Of a stretch of DNA of 5,961 bases, positions 1 through 4,952 are shown piece by piece (within the stretch, counting starts at the first letter, position 1; each line of letters begins with the position of its first letter). Source of the DNA: JBCBZH01 sp039815415 (GTDB lineage Bacteria > Bacteroidota > Rhodothermia > Rhodothermales > Rubricoccaceae). Below the pieces are notes generated by a model. That model saw nothing but the letters and a program-made list of their open reading frames with translations, was not told where the DNA came from and did not search any database. The translations under genes were made by a program, and so were the position numbers. The stretch lies in the NCBI GenBank assembly GCA_039815415.1, contig JBCBZH010000267.1, positions 1 to 5,961 on the forward strand, in the 5' to 3' direction.

Positions 1-597
1 CGCCTCCGCCGGGCGCGCCTTCGCCTGGGCGTGTCGATCCGCGATGTCGCCAGCTCGGCGGGTCTGAGCAAGACCTCCGTCGTTCGCCTGGAGGCGGGGG
101 AGCCGGTTCGGACCACGACCGTGCGCCGGGTGTGCGAAGCGCTGGGCCTCCACGTCGGGCGCCTAGCCGATCTATCGGACGATGGAGACGGGCCTGCAGC
201 CATTCACCGCCTGGAGGACGATCGATGGGTGGACATGGCCGACATTGGTGGCGGTCACCTCCTGGGTGCGGACCGGGCACTCAACGCGAGCGAGCGCGCC
301 CAAGCCGTAGAGGAGGGCGTGGCGGTGCCCATCTGTATCATCCGCAGCCGCCTGCCCGGTGGCCGTGTGCTGCCTTCGATTCTCGAGCTATACCGTCCTA
401 GCGAGGTCCGAAGCCACCCCGGCGAGGAGTTCGTCCACGTCCTCTCCGGTCGTGCCCGCATAGAGGTCGGGGGGGAGGCCTACGAGTTGGCGGAGGGGGA
501 GTCGATGACGTTCTGGAGCGCCGAGCCGCACCGCTATCTCCCTGCCGAGTCGTCGGAGATTCCTACACGCCTGCTAAGCGTGCGCGTAGATGGGTGA
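1..597 (+). CDS. XRE-family transcriptional regulator with C-terminal cupin sensor domain (5' end outside window)
   Basis: The reading frame is open from base 1 and ends at TGA 595-597, so 198 residues are visible and the true start lies upstream. A GTG at 31 would cut off the first helix of the DNA-binding domain, because the in-frame residues before it (LRRARLRLG) match the usual XRE helix 1. The HTH follows (SIRDVASSAGLSKTSVVRLEAGE) and then the helices around VRRVCEALGLHVGRL. After a linker, the last ~75 residues form a single cupin: HPGEEFVHVLSGRARIEVGG is motif 1 and the stretch EGESMTFWSAEPHRY is motif 2, with His and Glu in the usual metal or ligand positions. Family members are one-component repressors or activators that bind DNA with the HTH and a small ligand with the cupin. 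The ligand cannot be read from the sequence. The gene converges on the msr cluster with a 23-bp gap, so a direct regulatory link is unproven. Confidence 0.88.
   Translation, partial: RLRRARLRLGVSIRDVASSAGLSKTSVVRLEAGEPVRTTTVRRVCEALGLHVGRLADLSDDGDGPAAIHRLEDDRWVDMADIGGGHLLGADRALNASERAQAVEEGVAVPICIIRSRLPGGRVLPSILELYRPSEVRSHPGEEFVHVLSGRARIEVGGEAYELAEGESMTFWSAEPHRYLPAESSEIPTRLLSVRVDG
48..57 (+). repeat. Copy of CGCCAGCTCG inside the regulator HTH
   Basis: The exact word codes VASS in the second helix of the HTH. The 16 bases at 47-62 are identical to 5020-5035 in the kinase gene, although the proteins are unrelated. Confidence 0.6.
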
Positions 598-616
598 GTC
601 GCCAGCTCGAGGCGAC
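598..616. terminator. GC-rich hairpin between convergent genes, built on the CGCCAGCTCG word
   Basis: GTCGCC (598-603) and GGCGAC (611-616) form a perfect 6-bp stem around the 7-nt loop AGCTCGA. It fills the 23-bp gap between the regulator stop (597) and the last msrB stop (621), so it could end transcription from both sides. There is no T-tract on either strand, so it is not a canonical intrinsic terminator. The left arm and loop contain an exact copy of the iterated word at 600-609. Confidence 0.4.
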
Positions 617-620
617 GGGT

Positions 621-1142
621 CTATCGGCGCCCTCGCACAGCCGAGATGTACGCGCCGTAGCCCTCGGCCTCCATGTCCGCCAGCGGAATGAAGCGCATGG
701 CGGCGGAGTTCATGCAGTAGCGGAGCCCGCCCCGGTCCCGTGGGCCATCCCGAAAGACGTGCCCGAGGTGCGAGTCGGCGAGGGCAGACCGAATCTCGAT
801 GCGGGTCATGCCCAGCGAGCGGTCGGTGTGTCGCGTGACGGCCTCGCTGCGGATGGGACGTGTGAAGCTGGGCCACCCGGTCCCGCTGTCGAACTTGTCG
901 CGTGATGAGAACAGCGGCTCACCACTCACGATGTCCACGTAGATGCCGGGTCGCTTGTTGTCGTGGTACGGATTCCGAAATGCGCGCTCGGTGGCATCCA
1001 TCTGGGTGACGCGGTACTGGATGGTCGAGAGCTGGCGGCGAAGCTGCGTGTCTGACGGCTTGGTCCAGTTGGCGGGGGGCGGCTGTGCGGCGAGCGGGGC
1101 GGCCACGAGCATCGTCAGCGCGACGAGAAAGAAGCGGAGCAT
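621..1142 (-). CDS. msrB: Peptide-methionine (R)-S-oxide reductase MsrB, predicted secreted or periplasmic
   Basis: MsrB reduces Met-R-sulfoxide in proteins back to methionine. The ATG at 1142 is chosen because it begins a signal peptide (MLRFFLVALTMLVAAPLAAQ) with probable cleavage near residues 19-20. The frame stays open to 1235, but those extra 31 residues look like translated spacer. The product is 173 aa. Family motifs include SGEPLFSS (73-80), GTGWPSF (87-93), HLGHVF (125-130) and RYCMNSAAMRF (141-151), with catalytic Cys143. Zinc-binding CxxC pairs are absent: the usual first pair reads DIVS and the second lies in RSALAD. The usual resolving-Cys position is Thr88, so Cys143 is the only cysteine. 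It is about 70% identical by my count to the next copy upstream, with one extra residue before RYC, and is the most diverged at the C-terminus (ends VRGRR). It is the last gene of the cluster and converges with the regulator. Confidence 0.93.
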   Translation of the reverse strand: MLRFFLVALTMLVAAPLAAQPPPANWTKPSDTQLRRQLSTIQYRVTQMDATERAFRNPYHDNKRPGIYVDIVSGEPLFSSRDKFDSGTGWPSFTRPIRSEAVTRHTDRSLGMTRIEIRSALADSHLGHVFRDGPRDRGGLRYCMNSAAMRFIPLADMEAEGYGAYISAVRGRR

Positions 1143-1206
1143 CAGGTCAGGGAAAGGTGTGATGGGTAAAGAGTGATGAGCACCCGGTTCAGCAGTGCTT
1201 CTCTCG
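1143..1206. other. 64-bp spacer between two msrB genes with a purine-rich segment
   Basis: No gene is seen. AAGAGTGATGAGC at 1169-1181 matches 12 of 13 bases with AAGAGTGAAGAGC at 4831-4843 in the other spacer, so a second family of short spacer repeats may exist. This spacer and the 2274-2340 spacer are the only ones without a copy of CGCCAGCTCG. Confidence 0.3.
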
Positions 1207-1770
1207 TCACTCATCGCTTTCGAACAGGGAGGCAAACTCGCTATAGCCTTCCGCCTCGAGCTGGTCTGCAGGGATGAAACGCATCGCGGCAGAGTTCATG
1301 CAGTAGCGCTCGCCCGTTGGGGCGGGCCCATCGCCGAAGACGTGCCCGAGGTGGGAGTCCGCGTTCTTGCTGCGGACCTCGATGCGGGTCATGCCCAGCG
1401 AGCGGTCCACCACCTCCGTGATGTTGTCAGGCACCAGTGGCTTTGTGAACGACGGCCAGCCGGTGCCGGACACAAACTTGTCGGTGGAGGAGAACAGCGG
1501 CTCCCCGCTGACGATGTCCACATAGATGCCCGGTGCCTTGTTGTCCCAGTAGGCATTGTCGAAGGGCGGCTCCGTGTCATCCATCTGGGTGACGCTGTAC
1601 TGGATCGGCGTCAGGCGTGCGCGCAGTGTGGAATCATCGAGTGCGACCCCTTCGGCGCCCAGAACGACGCGGTCGGCATCGGGCTGGCGATCGGGCAGGG
1701 ATGACGTGGAGCACCCCGCGCCCAGGGTGAGCGGTGCGATCAGCGCGGCGGCGAGGAGGAATCGGAGCAT
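1207..1770 (-). CDS. msrB: Peptide-methionine (R)-S-oxide reductase MsrB, predicted lipoprotein
   Basis: This is the second MsrB copy, 187 aa from the ATG at 1770. That start is chosen because MLRFLLAAALIAPLTLGAGC reads as a lipoprotein signal, with Cys20 as the lipidated residue, and because the sister gene also begins MLRF. A Met two codons earlier (1776) is an equally possible start. A Met at 1839 would give a TGATG overlap with the upstream msrB stop, but its extra residues are translated spacer repeat. About 30 residues of linker separate the lipid anchor from the catalytic domain. Motifs are SGEPLFSS (88-95), GTGWPSF (102-108), HLGHVF (140-145) and RYCMNSAAMRF (156-165), with catalytic Cys157. 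Zinc cysteines are absent and Thr103 occupies the resolving-Cys site. The only cysteines are Cys20 and Cys157. It probably repairs envelope proteins while membrane-anchored. The lipobox (GAGC) has Gly rather than Leu at -3, so lipidation is likely but not certain. Confidence 0.92.
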   Translation of the reverse strand: MLRFLLAAALIAPLTLGAGCSTSSLPDRQPDADRVVLGAEGVALDDSTLRARLTPIQYSVTQMDDTEPPFDNAYWDNKAPGIYVDIVSGEPLFSSTDKFVSGTGWPSFTKPLVPDNITEVVDRSLGMTRIEVRSKNADSHLGHVFGDGPAPTGERYCMNSAAMRFIPADQLEAEGYSEFASLFESDE

Positions 1771-1795
1771 GACCATCACAGGAGAAGCCGAAGGG

Positions 1796-1834
1796 CGCCA
1801 GTTGGCTATCGCCGACCTGCGGTTCGAGCTGGCA
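1796..1834. repeat. Inverted pair of the iterated word in the msrB-msrB spacer
   Basis: CGAGCTGGC at 1825-1833 is a reverse-strand copy of the word. It is the only one of the 14 copies lacking the flanking C/G. CGCCAGTTGG at 1796-1805 matches the word in 8 of 10 bases in the opposite orientation. Together they form an imperfect inverted pair inside the 68-bp spacer between the cytosolic and lipoprotein msrB genes. Confidence 0.45.
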
Positions 1835-1838
1835 ATCA

Positions 1839-2273
1839 TCAGGCGTCGTCGCCTTCGAAGAGGTGAGCGTATTCGCCGTAGCCCTCGGCCTCGAGCTGGT
1901 CGACCGGGATAAAGCGGAGCGCTGCCGAGTTCATGCAGTAGCGCTGGCCGGTGGGCTCCGGGCCATCGGGGAAGACGTGTCCGAGGTGCGCGTCCGAGCT
2001 GGCGGATCGGACCTCCGTGCGCGTCATGAACAGCGACTTGTCTTCCTTGGTCGTGACCACGTCCTCGCGGACGGGCTCGAAGAAGGATGGCCAGCCCGTG
2101 CCAGACTTGTACTTGGCCGCCGAGCTAAACAGCGGCGTGCCGTCGATGACATCGACGTAGAGGCCGGGCTCGGTGTTGTTCCAGTACGCGTTGGCATAGG
2201 GCGGCTCAGTGCCATCCTTCTGCGTCACGTAGTACTGCATCTTGGTGAGGCGGTCCTTGAGGTCGGTCGACAT
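1839..2273 (-). CDS. msrB: Peptide-methionine (R)-S-oxide reductase MsrB, cytosolic form
   Basis: This is the third MsrB, 144 aa from the ATG at 2273 and close to a bare catalytic domain. The frame stays open to 2375, but those residues overlap the msrA 3' end and do not resemble MsrB. No signal peptide is present (MSTDLKDRLTKMQ), so the protein should stay in the cytosol. Motifs are DGTPLFSS (44-51), GTGWPSF (58-64), HLGHVF (96-101) and RYCMNSAALRF (111-121), with catalytic Cys113. It is the only cysteine: the zinc positions read DVID and lie within RSASSD, and Thr59 replaces the resolving Cys. It shares the tail (DQLEAEGY) with the lipoprotein copy. The segment coding ASSD contains an exact copy of the iterated word at 1995-2004. 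The stop (TGA 1841-1839) lies 68 bp before the next msrB start chosen here. Confidence 0.94.
   Translation of the reverse strand: MSTDLKDRLTKMQYYVTQKDGTEPPYANAYWNNTEPGLYVDVIDGTPLFSSAAKYKSGTGWPSFFEPVREDVVTTKEDKSLFMTRTEVRSASSDAHLGHVFPDGPEPTGQRYCMNSAALRFIPVDQLEAEGYGEYAHLFEGDDA
1995..2004 (-). repeat. Copy of the word inside cytosolic msrB
   Basis: CGAGCTGGCG on the + strand reads as the word along the gene and codes ASS, in the loop where zinc-type MsrBs carry their second CxxC pair. The two sister genes do not have the word here. Confidence 0.55.
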
Positions 2274-2340
2274 GGTGGAACAGTGGCTGGTGAGATGCGG
2301 GGTATACGCGCGGCAGGTTCCCGTCAGAGCGAGTCGTCGA
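2274..2340. other. 67-bp msrA-msrB spacer, nothing recognised
   Basis: It separates the msrA stop (2341) from the cytosolic msrB start (2273). I see no hairpin with a T-tract, no Shine-Dalgarno sequence and no copy of the iterated word. Confidence 0.4.
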
Positions 2341-3000
2341 TTAGAGAGTCTCCGAGGGTTTTCCTGCGTCCTCACCCCAGAGCTGGATCAGGCGGGCATC
2401 GCGGCCACAGCCTGCGCGGTAGCGCTTGTAGTGCCTCTCGTTCTTTCGGTAGAAGTCCTGGTGGTACTCCTCTGCGGCGTAGAACGGCGCATTGTCGAGG
2501 ATCTCGACGGAGATGGGTTGGCCGAATCGGATCGCAAGCTCGTCTTTCTGCGCTTCCGCCAGCGCGCGGATTTCGGGCGTCGGGGCGAAGATGGCAGGGC
2601 GGTACGGGCCGCCGCGATCACAGAACTGACCGCCCCCGTCGAGCGGATCGACGTTGTGCCAGTAGGTGAGCAGCAGCGTCTCCACGTCCACGCGCGTTGG
2701 ATCGTAAATCACCTCCACCACCTCGATATGGTTGGTGCGCTTGGCCGCGACGTCGTCATACGTCGGGTTGGGGGTGTCGCCCCCGGCGAAGCCAGAGACG
2801 ACTGAGGCCACGCCATCCAGCTTCTCGAAGGGCGGCTCCATGCACCAGAAGCAGCCTCCGCCCAGAATGAGCGTGTCGGCTTCAGCTTCCTCGATGGCGA
2901 ACCCGATGGGCTCGACGGTTTGAGAAGGCGCGGCACATCGAGCTGCTGAGACCGCCAGCCCGACGACGGCGAGAGCGGCAAGAAGGGGAAAGCGTCGCAT
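2341..3000 (-). CDS. msrA: Peptide-methionine (S)-S-oxide reductase MsrA, predicted exported
   Basis: MsrA reduces Met-S-sulfoxide, complementing the R-specific MsrBs downstream. The product is 219 aa from the ATG at 3000. Residues 1-20 form a signal peptide (MRR, a hydrophobic core, then AVSAA), so the enzyme probably works outside the cytoplasm. Cys22 follows AAR, which resembles a lipobox except for Arg at -1, so lipidation is doubtful. The catalytic motif GGGCFWCMEPPF starts at 47, with nucleophile Cys50 and the conserved Glu55. Further family motifs are NPTYDDV (78-84), NHIEVVEV (90-97) in place of the common GHAE, GGGQFCDRG (122-130) and YRAGCGRDARL (194-204), where Cys198 is the expected resolving cysteine. 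Cys53 and Cys127 are additional. Unlike the MsrBs, this enzyme therefore keeps a recycling cysteine. It is the first gene of the cluster and is divergent from der. Confidence 0.95.
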   Translation of the reverse strand: MRRFPLLAALAVVGLAVSAARCAAPSQTVEPIGFAIEEAEADTLILGGGCFWCMEPPFEKLDGVASVVSGFAGGDTPNPTYDDVAAKRTNHIEVVEVIYDPTRVDVETLLLTYWHNVDPLDGGGQFCDRGGPYRPAIFAPTPEIRALAEAQKDELAIRFGQPISVEILDNAPFYAAEEYHQDFYRKNERHYKRYRAGCGRDARLIQLWGEDAGKPSETL

Positions 3001-3086
3001 AAGCGGAAACGAGCTGAGGATCCGGAAAACGAGTCGAAGGGTGGAGGGATTGCAACCCGCACAGAATGCTCACGGTTCGGAGGAGA

Positions 3087-3251
3087 GGCCAGTGGCCAGT
3101 AGGGAATGGCCAGTGGCAGAGATGCGGATTCGTCAGTTCGAAGCGCACTGGAGAGAAAGGAGGGGACGGAGAGGATGGAAAGACGCCGCCCACACCCTCC
3201 ATCCTGGAACCGTGCTCCCATCGAGCTGGCGGCCTTCTGCTACTGGCCACT
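3087..3251. repeat. GGCCAGTGGC repeat with a distant inverted copy
   Basis: GGCCAGTGGC occurs at 3087-3096 and again at 3108-3117, with a partial copy (GGCCAGT) at 3094-3100. AGTGGCCAGTAG at 3091-3102 has an exact 12-bp inverted copy, CTACTGGCCACT, at 3240-3251. The element differs from the CGCCAGCTCG word but lies among copies of it. No open frame with known protein similarity is seen between the arms. Confidence 0.55.
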
Positions 3252-3401
3252 CGCCGTGCCCCTCGCGCCAGATCGAGGCACAGCGCTCGAGCTGGCGATA
3301 CGTCATCTCAAAGCCGCCCCGCGCTCTCCACCCCTTCCACACCCTCTGCCCCCTCCACGTCTCTCTAGCTTTCCCCGATCACCTTTCCGCCAGCTCGATG
3401 G
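3218..3401. repeat. 15-bp perfect inverted repeat ending in the der start codon
   Basis: CCATCGAGCTGGCGG at 3218-3232 is the exact reverse complement of 3387-3401, which holds the word plus ATGG of der. A third copy at 3287-3297 pairs with the same right arm over 11 bp. The two left arms could therefore compete for pairing with the der start region if transcription begins far enough upstream. Confidence 0.6.
3366..3373 (+). promoter_or_regulatory. der: Possible Bacteroidota-type -7 element for der
   Basis: TAGCTTTC matches 5 of the 6 fixed positions of the Bacteroidota -7 consensus TAnnTTTG and lies 25 bp before the der ATG. No TTG-type -33 element is evident in the pyrimidine-rich DNA upstream, so the call is weak. 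Confidence 0.25.
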
Positions 3402-4705
3402 CCCTCGTCGCAATCGTCGGACGCCCGAATGTGGGCAAGTCGACGCTGTTCAACCGGCTCACCGAAGAGCGCCGTGCCATCGTGCACGACGAGCCCGGCG
3501 TCACGCGCGACCGGCTCTTCGGCGATGTGATCTGGAACGGCCGCACGTTCGACCTCGTGGACACCGGCGGGCTGGTGCCACGCTCTGCAGAGCGCTTCGA
3601 GGCGGCCATCCGTGAGCAGGTGATGCTGACCCTCGAGGAGGCCGATGTCATCCTGTTCGTGGTGGACACCGAGACGGGCATCACAGATCTCGACCAGGAG
3701 GTGGCGCAGCGTCTCCGACGCGCAGGGCAGCCCGTGATTCTAGTTGCCAACAAGGCCGACAATCCGGCCCGTGCACTCGACGCTGCCGAGTTCTACAGCC
3801 TCGGCTTCGAGCACGTCTTCCCGCTCAGCGCCATCAACGGCACGGGCACCGGCGACTTCCTCGATCTGGTAGTGGAGTCGCTGCCGCCAGAATCCGAGGC
3901 AACGGAGGAGGACGATGCACCGCGCATCGCCTTCATCGGGCGGCCCAACGTAGGGAAGTCGTCGCTGGCGAACCACTTGCTCGGGCGCACGCGGTCCATC
4001 GTGACGGAGGTGGCGGGGACCACGCGTGACGCCATCGACGCGCGGATGGAGTGGGATGGGCGCGAGATCGTGTTGGTGGACACGGCTGGGCTTCGCAAGA
4101 AGGCCCGTGTGACCGAGAACGTCGAGTTCTACTCCACGCTCCGTACCGAGCGCGCCATCCAGTCCTGCGACGTGGCCGTGCTGCTCATCGACGCGGAGCG
4201 CGGGCTGGAGGCTCAGGATGCGAAGGTGCTCCGTGAGGCCGAGCAGCTGAAGAAGGGCCTCGTGCTGGTCGTCAACAAGTGGGACCTCGTGGCCGACAAG
4301 GAGACCAACACCGCCCGCGACATCGAGCGGGCCATGCGCGACCGCCTCGGGCTGATGGACTACGTGCCCGTGCTTTTCGCCTCCGCGCTGACGGGCCAGC
4401 GCGCGGAGAAGACCCTCGAGCTGGCGCTCCAGGTCTACGACGAGCGCGAGAAGCGCGTCCCGACCACCGAGCTGAACCAGGTGGTGCAGAAGGCCGTTGA
4501 GCGTCAGCACCCGCCGTCGTTCCGGGGCGCGTTCGTGCGCATCAAGTACGCCAACCAGGTGCGCGAGGCGCCGCCCGTGTTCGCGTTCTTCTGCAACCAC
4601 CCAGAGGGTGTCAAGGAGAGCTACCGGCGCTACCTCGAGAACCAGCTCCGCGCCGCGTTCGGCTTCGTCGGCGTCCCGCTGACGCTGTCGTTCAAGAAGA
4701 AGTAG
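3398..4705 (+). CDS. der: Ribosome assembly GTPase Der (EngA)
   Basis: Der is an essential cytoplasmic GTPase with two tandem G domains that helps mature the 50S ribosomal subunit. The product is 435 aa from the ATG at 3398, a normal family length. This start is chosen because MALVAIVGRPNVGKS is the standard N-terminus; the open frame back to 3041 is spacer. G domain 1 has a P-loop GRPNVGKS (8-15), the switch segment DEPGVTRDR (31-39), DTGG (55-58), NKAD (118-121) and SAING (144-148). An acidic linker (about 163-175) follows. G domain 2 has GRPNVGKS (181-188), AGTTRD (206-211), DTAGLRKKA (228-236) and NKWD (293-296). Residues from about 352 to the end form the KH-like RNA-binding domain, ending LSFKKK. 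All nucleotide-binding motifs are intact. The start codon overlaps a copy of the iterated word and there is no Shine-Dalgarno sequence. Another copy, coding LELA, lies at 4417-4426. Confidence 0.97.
   Translation: MALVAIVGRPNVGKSTLFNRLTEERRAIVHDEPGVTRDRLFGDVIWNGRTFDLVDTGGLVPRSAERFEAAIREQVMLTLEEADVILFVVDTETGITDLDQEVAQRLRRAGQPVILVANKADNPARALDAAEFYSLGFEHVFPLSAINGTGTGDFLDLVVESLPPESEATEEDDAPRIAFIGRPNVGKSSLANHLLGRTRSIVTEVAGTTRDAIDARMEWDGREIVLVDTAGLRKKARVTENVEFYSTLRTERAIQSCDVAVLLIDAERGLEAQDAKVLREAEQLKKGLVLVVNKWDLVADKETNTARDIERAMRDRLGLMDYVPVLFASALTGQRAEKTLELALQVYDEREKRVPTTELNQVVQKAVERQHPPSFRGAFVRIKYANQVREAPPVFAFFCNHPEGVKESYRRYLENQLRAAFGFVGVPLTLSFKKK
4417..4426 (-). repeat. Copy of the word inside der
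   Basis: CGAGCTGGCG lies opposite to the gene direction and codes LELA near the end of the second G domain. Leu-Glu-Leu is ordinary here, so chance or codon preference could explain this one. Confidence 0.4.
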
Positions 4706-4711
4706 CCGCCA

Positions 4712-4733
4712 GCTCGAGGGAAGGGTGTCGAGC
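4712..4733 (+). terminator. Weak hairpin just after der
   Basis: GCTCGA (4712-4717) and TCGAGC (4728-4733) form a 6-bp stem with a 10-nt loop, starting 7 bp after the der stop. The left arm is part of a copy of the iterated word. There is no T-tract, so termination is only a possibility. Confidence 0.3.
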
Positions 4734-4739
4734 CGGTGG

Positions 4740-4823
4740 GATCGCCAGCTCGTGAAAAGAGAGGGCCGCGCGATGCTTGGATTCAGGGAGATCCCGAACG
4801 AGGGTCCTCTCGAGCTGGCGATC
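4740..4823. repeat. 13-bp perfect inverted repeat of the word flanking 58 bp
   Basis: GATCGCCAGCTCG at 4740-4752 is the exact reverse complement of 4811-4823. The 58 bp between the arms contain no gene and no clear internal stem. The arms are extended copies of the iterated word. The unit could be a long-loop hairpin or a small non-coding repeat element, but I see no flanking target duplication. Confidence 0.6.
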
Positions 4824-4863
4824 GGAGATGAAGAGTGAAGAGCGGGGATAAAGCGAGAGCAAC

Positions 4864-4901
4864 GTAGGCCATCCGCAGGAGGCCGCCGTAGTCCATCCGC
4901 A
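4864..4901. repeat. Two-copy tandem repeat upstream of the kinase gene, 24-bp period
   Basis: GTAGGCCATCCGCA (4864-4877) and GTAGTCCATCCGCA (4888-4901) differ at one base in 14 and start 24 bp apart. They lie 51-89 bp before the kinase ATG and just upstream of the possible -7 element. Their position suits an operator, but no binding protein can be named. Confidence 0.45.
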
Positions 4902-4927
4902 CCAGAGGCGGGCACACGGGGCCGTCC

Positions 4928-4935
4928 TACCTTGA
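4928..4935 (+). promoter_or_regulatory. Possible -7 element for the kinase gene
   Basis: TACCTTGA resembles the Bacteroidota -7 consensus TAnnTTTG and ends 17 bp before the ATG at 4953, which would give a short leader. No -33 element stands out. Confidence 0.3.
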
Positions 4936-4952
4936 GGAACGCCCCGCCGCCC

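Larger units (their letters stand above)
621..3000 (-). other. Methionine sulfoxide reductase gene cluster (probable operon msrA-msrB-msrB-msrB)
   Basis: Four same-strand genes run msrA, cytosolic msrB, lipoprotein msrB, secreted msrB, using the starts chosen here. Gaps are 67, 68 and 64 bp, with no strong terminator visible between them. This supports one transcription unit read from the 3001-3397 region, but internal promoters are possible in gaps of this size. The set covers both sulfoxide stereoisomers. No thioredoxin, glutaredoxin or electron-delivery gene lies inside the cluster. Confidence 0.65.
3001..3397. other. 397-bp divergent intergenic region with several short repeats
   Basis: No convincing gene is seen. 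The open frame reaching upstream from der has no conserved Der sequence before 3398. From left to right: an imperfect direct repeat next to msrA (3004-3019 CGGAAACGAGCTGAGG and 3023-3040), a GGCCAGTGGC repeat (3087-3117), an 8-bp stem (3172-3179 with 3198-3205, 18-nt loop), two reverse copies of the iterated word (3222-3231, 3288-3297), a pyrimidine-rich tract (about 3322-3375) and a forward copy of the word touching the der start. Promoters for both the msr cluster and der should lie here. Confidence 0.7.
4706..4952. other. 247-bp der-kinase spacer with three copies of the iterated word
   Basis: No gene is seen. The first half (4707-4823) carries three copies of the word. The second half carries a purine-rich segment (4824-4860), a 24-bp-period tandem repeat (4864-4901) and a possible -7 element just before the kinase gene. 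Confidence 0.65.

Noticed and set aside
1771..1839. Earlier start for the lipoprotein msrB, overlapping the preceding stop (TGATG)
   Set aside because: Translational coupling would be possible, but the extra 23 residues come from spacer holding the iterated word and would bury the lipoprotein signal. I kept the start at 1770.
1863..2669. A 268-codon plus-strand open frame
   Set aside because: It runs opposite to msrB and msrA, both of which carry full catalytic motifs. Its own translation has no recognisable domain.
3087..3300. CRISPR-like array upstream of der
   Set aside because: Repeats are only 10-15 bp, mixed in orientation and irregularly spaced, and no cas gene is present.
3041..3397. 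N-terminal extension of der by 119 codons
   Set aside because: The extension is repeat-rich spacer with no Der similarity. The normal Der N-terminus begins exactly at 3398.
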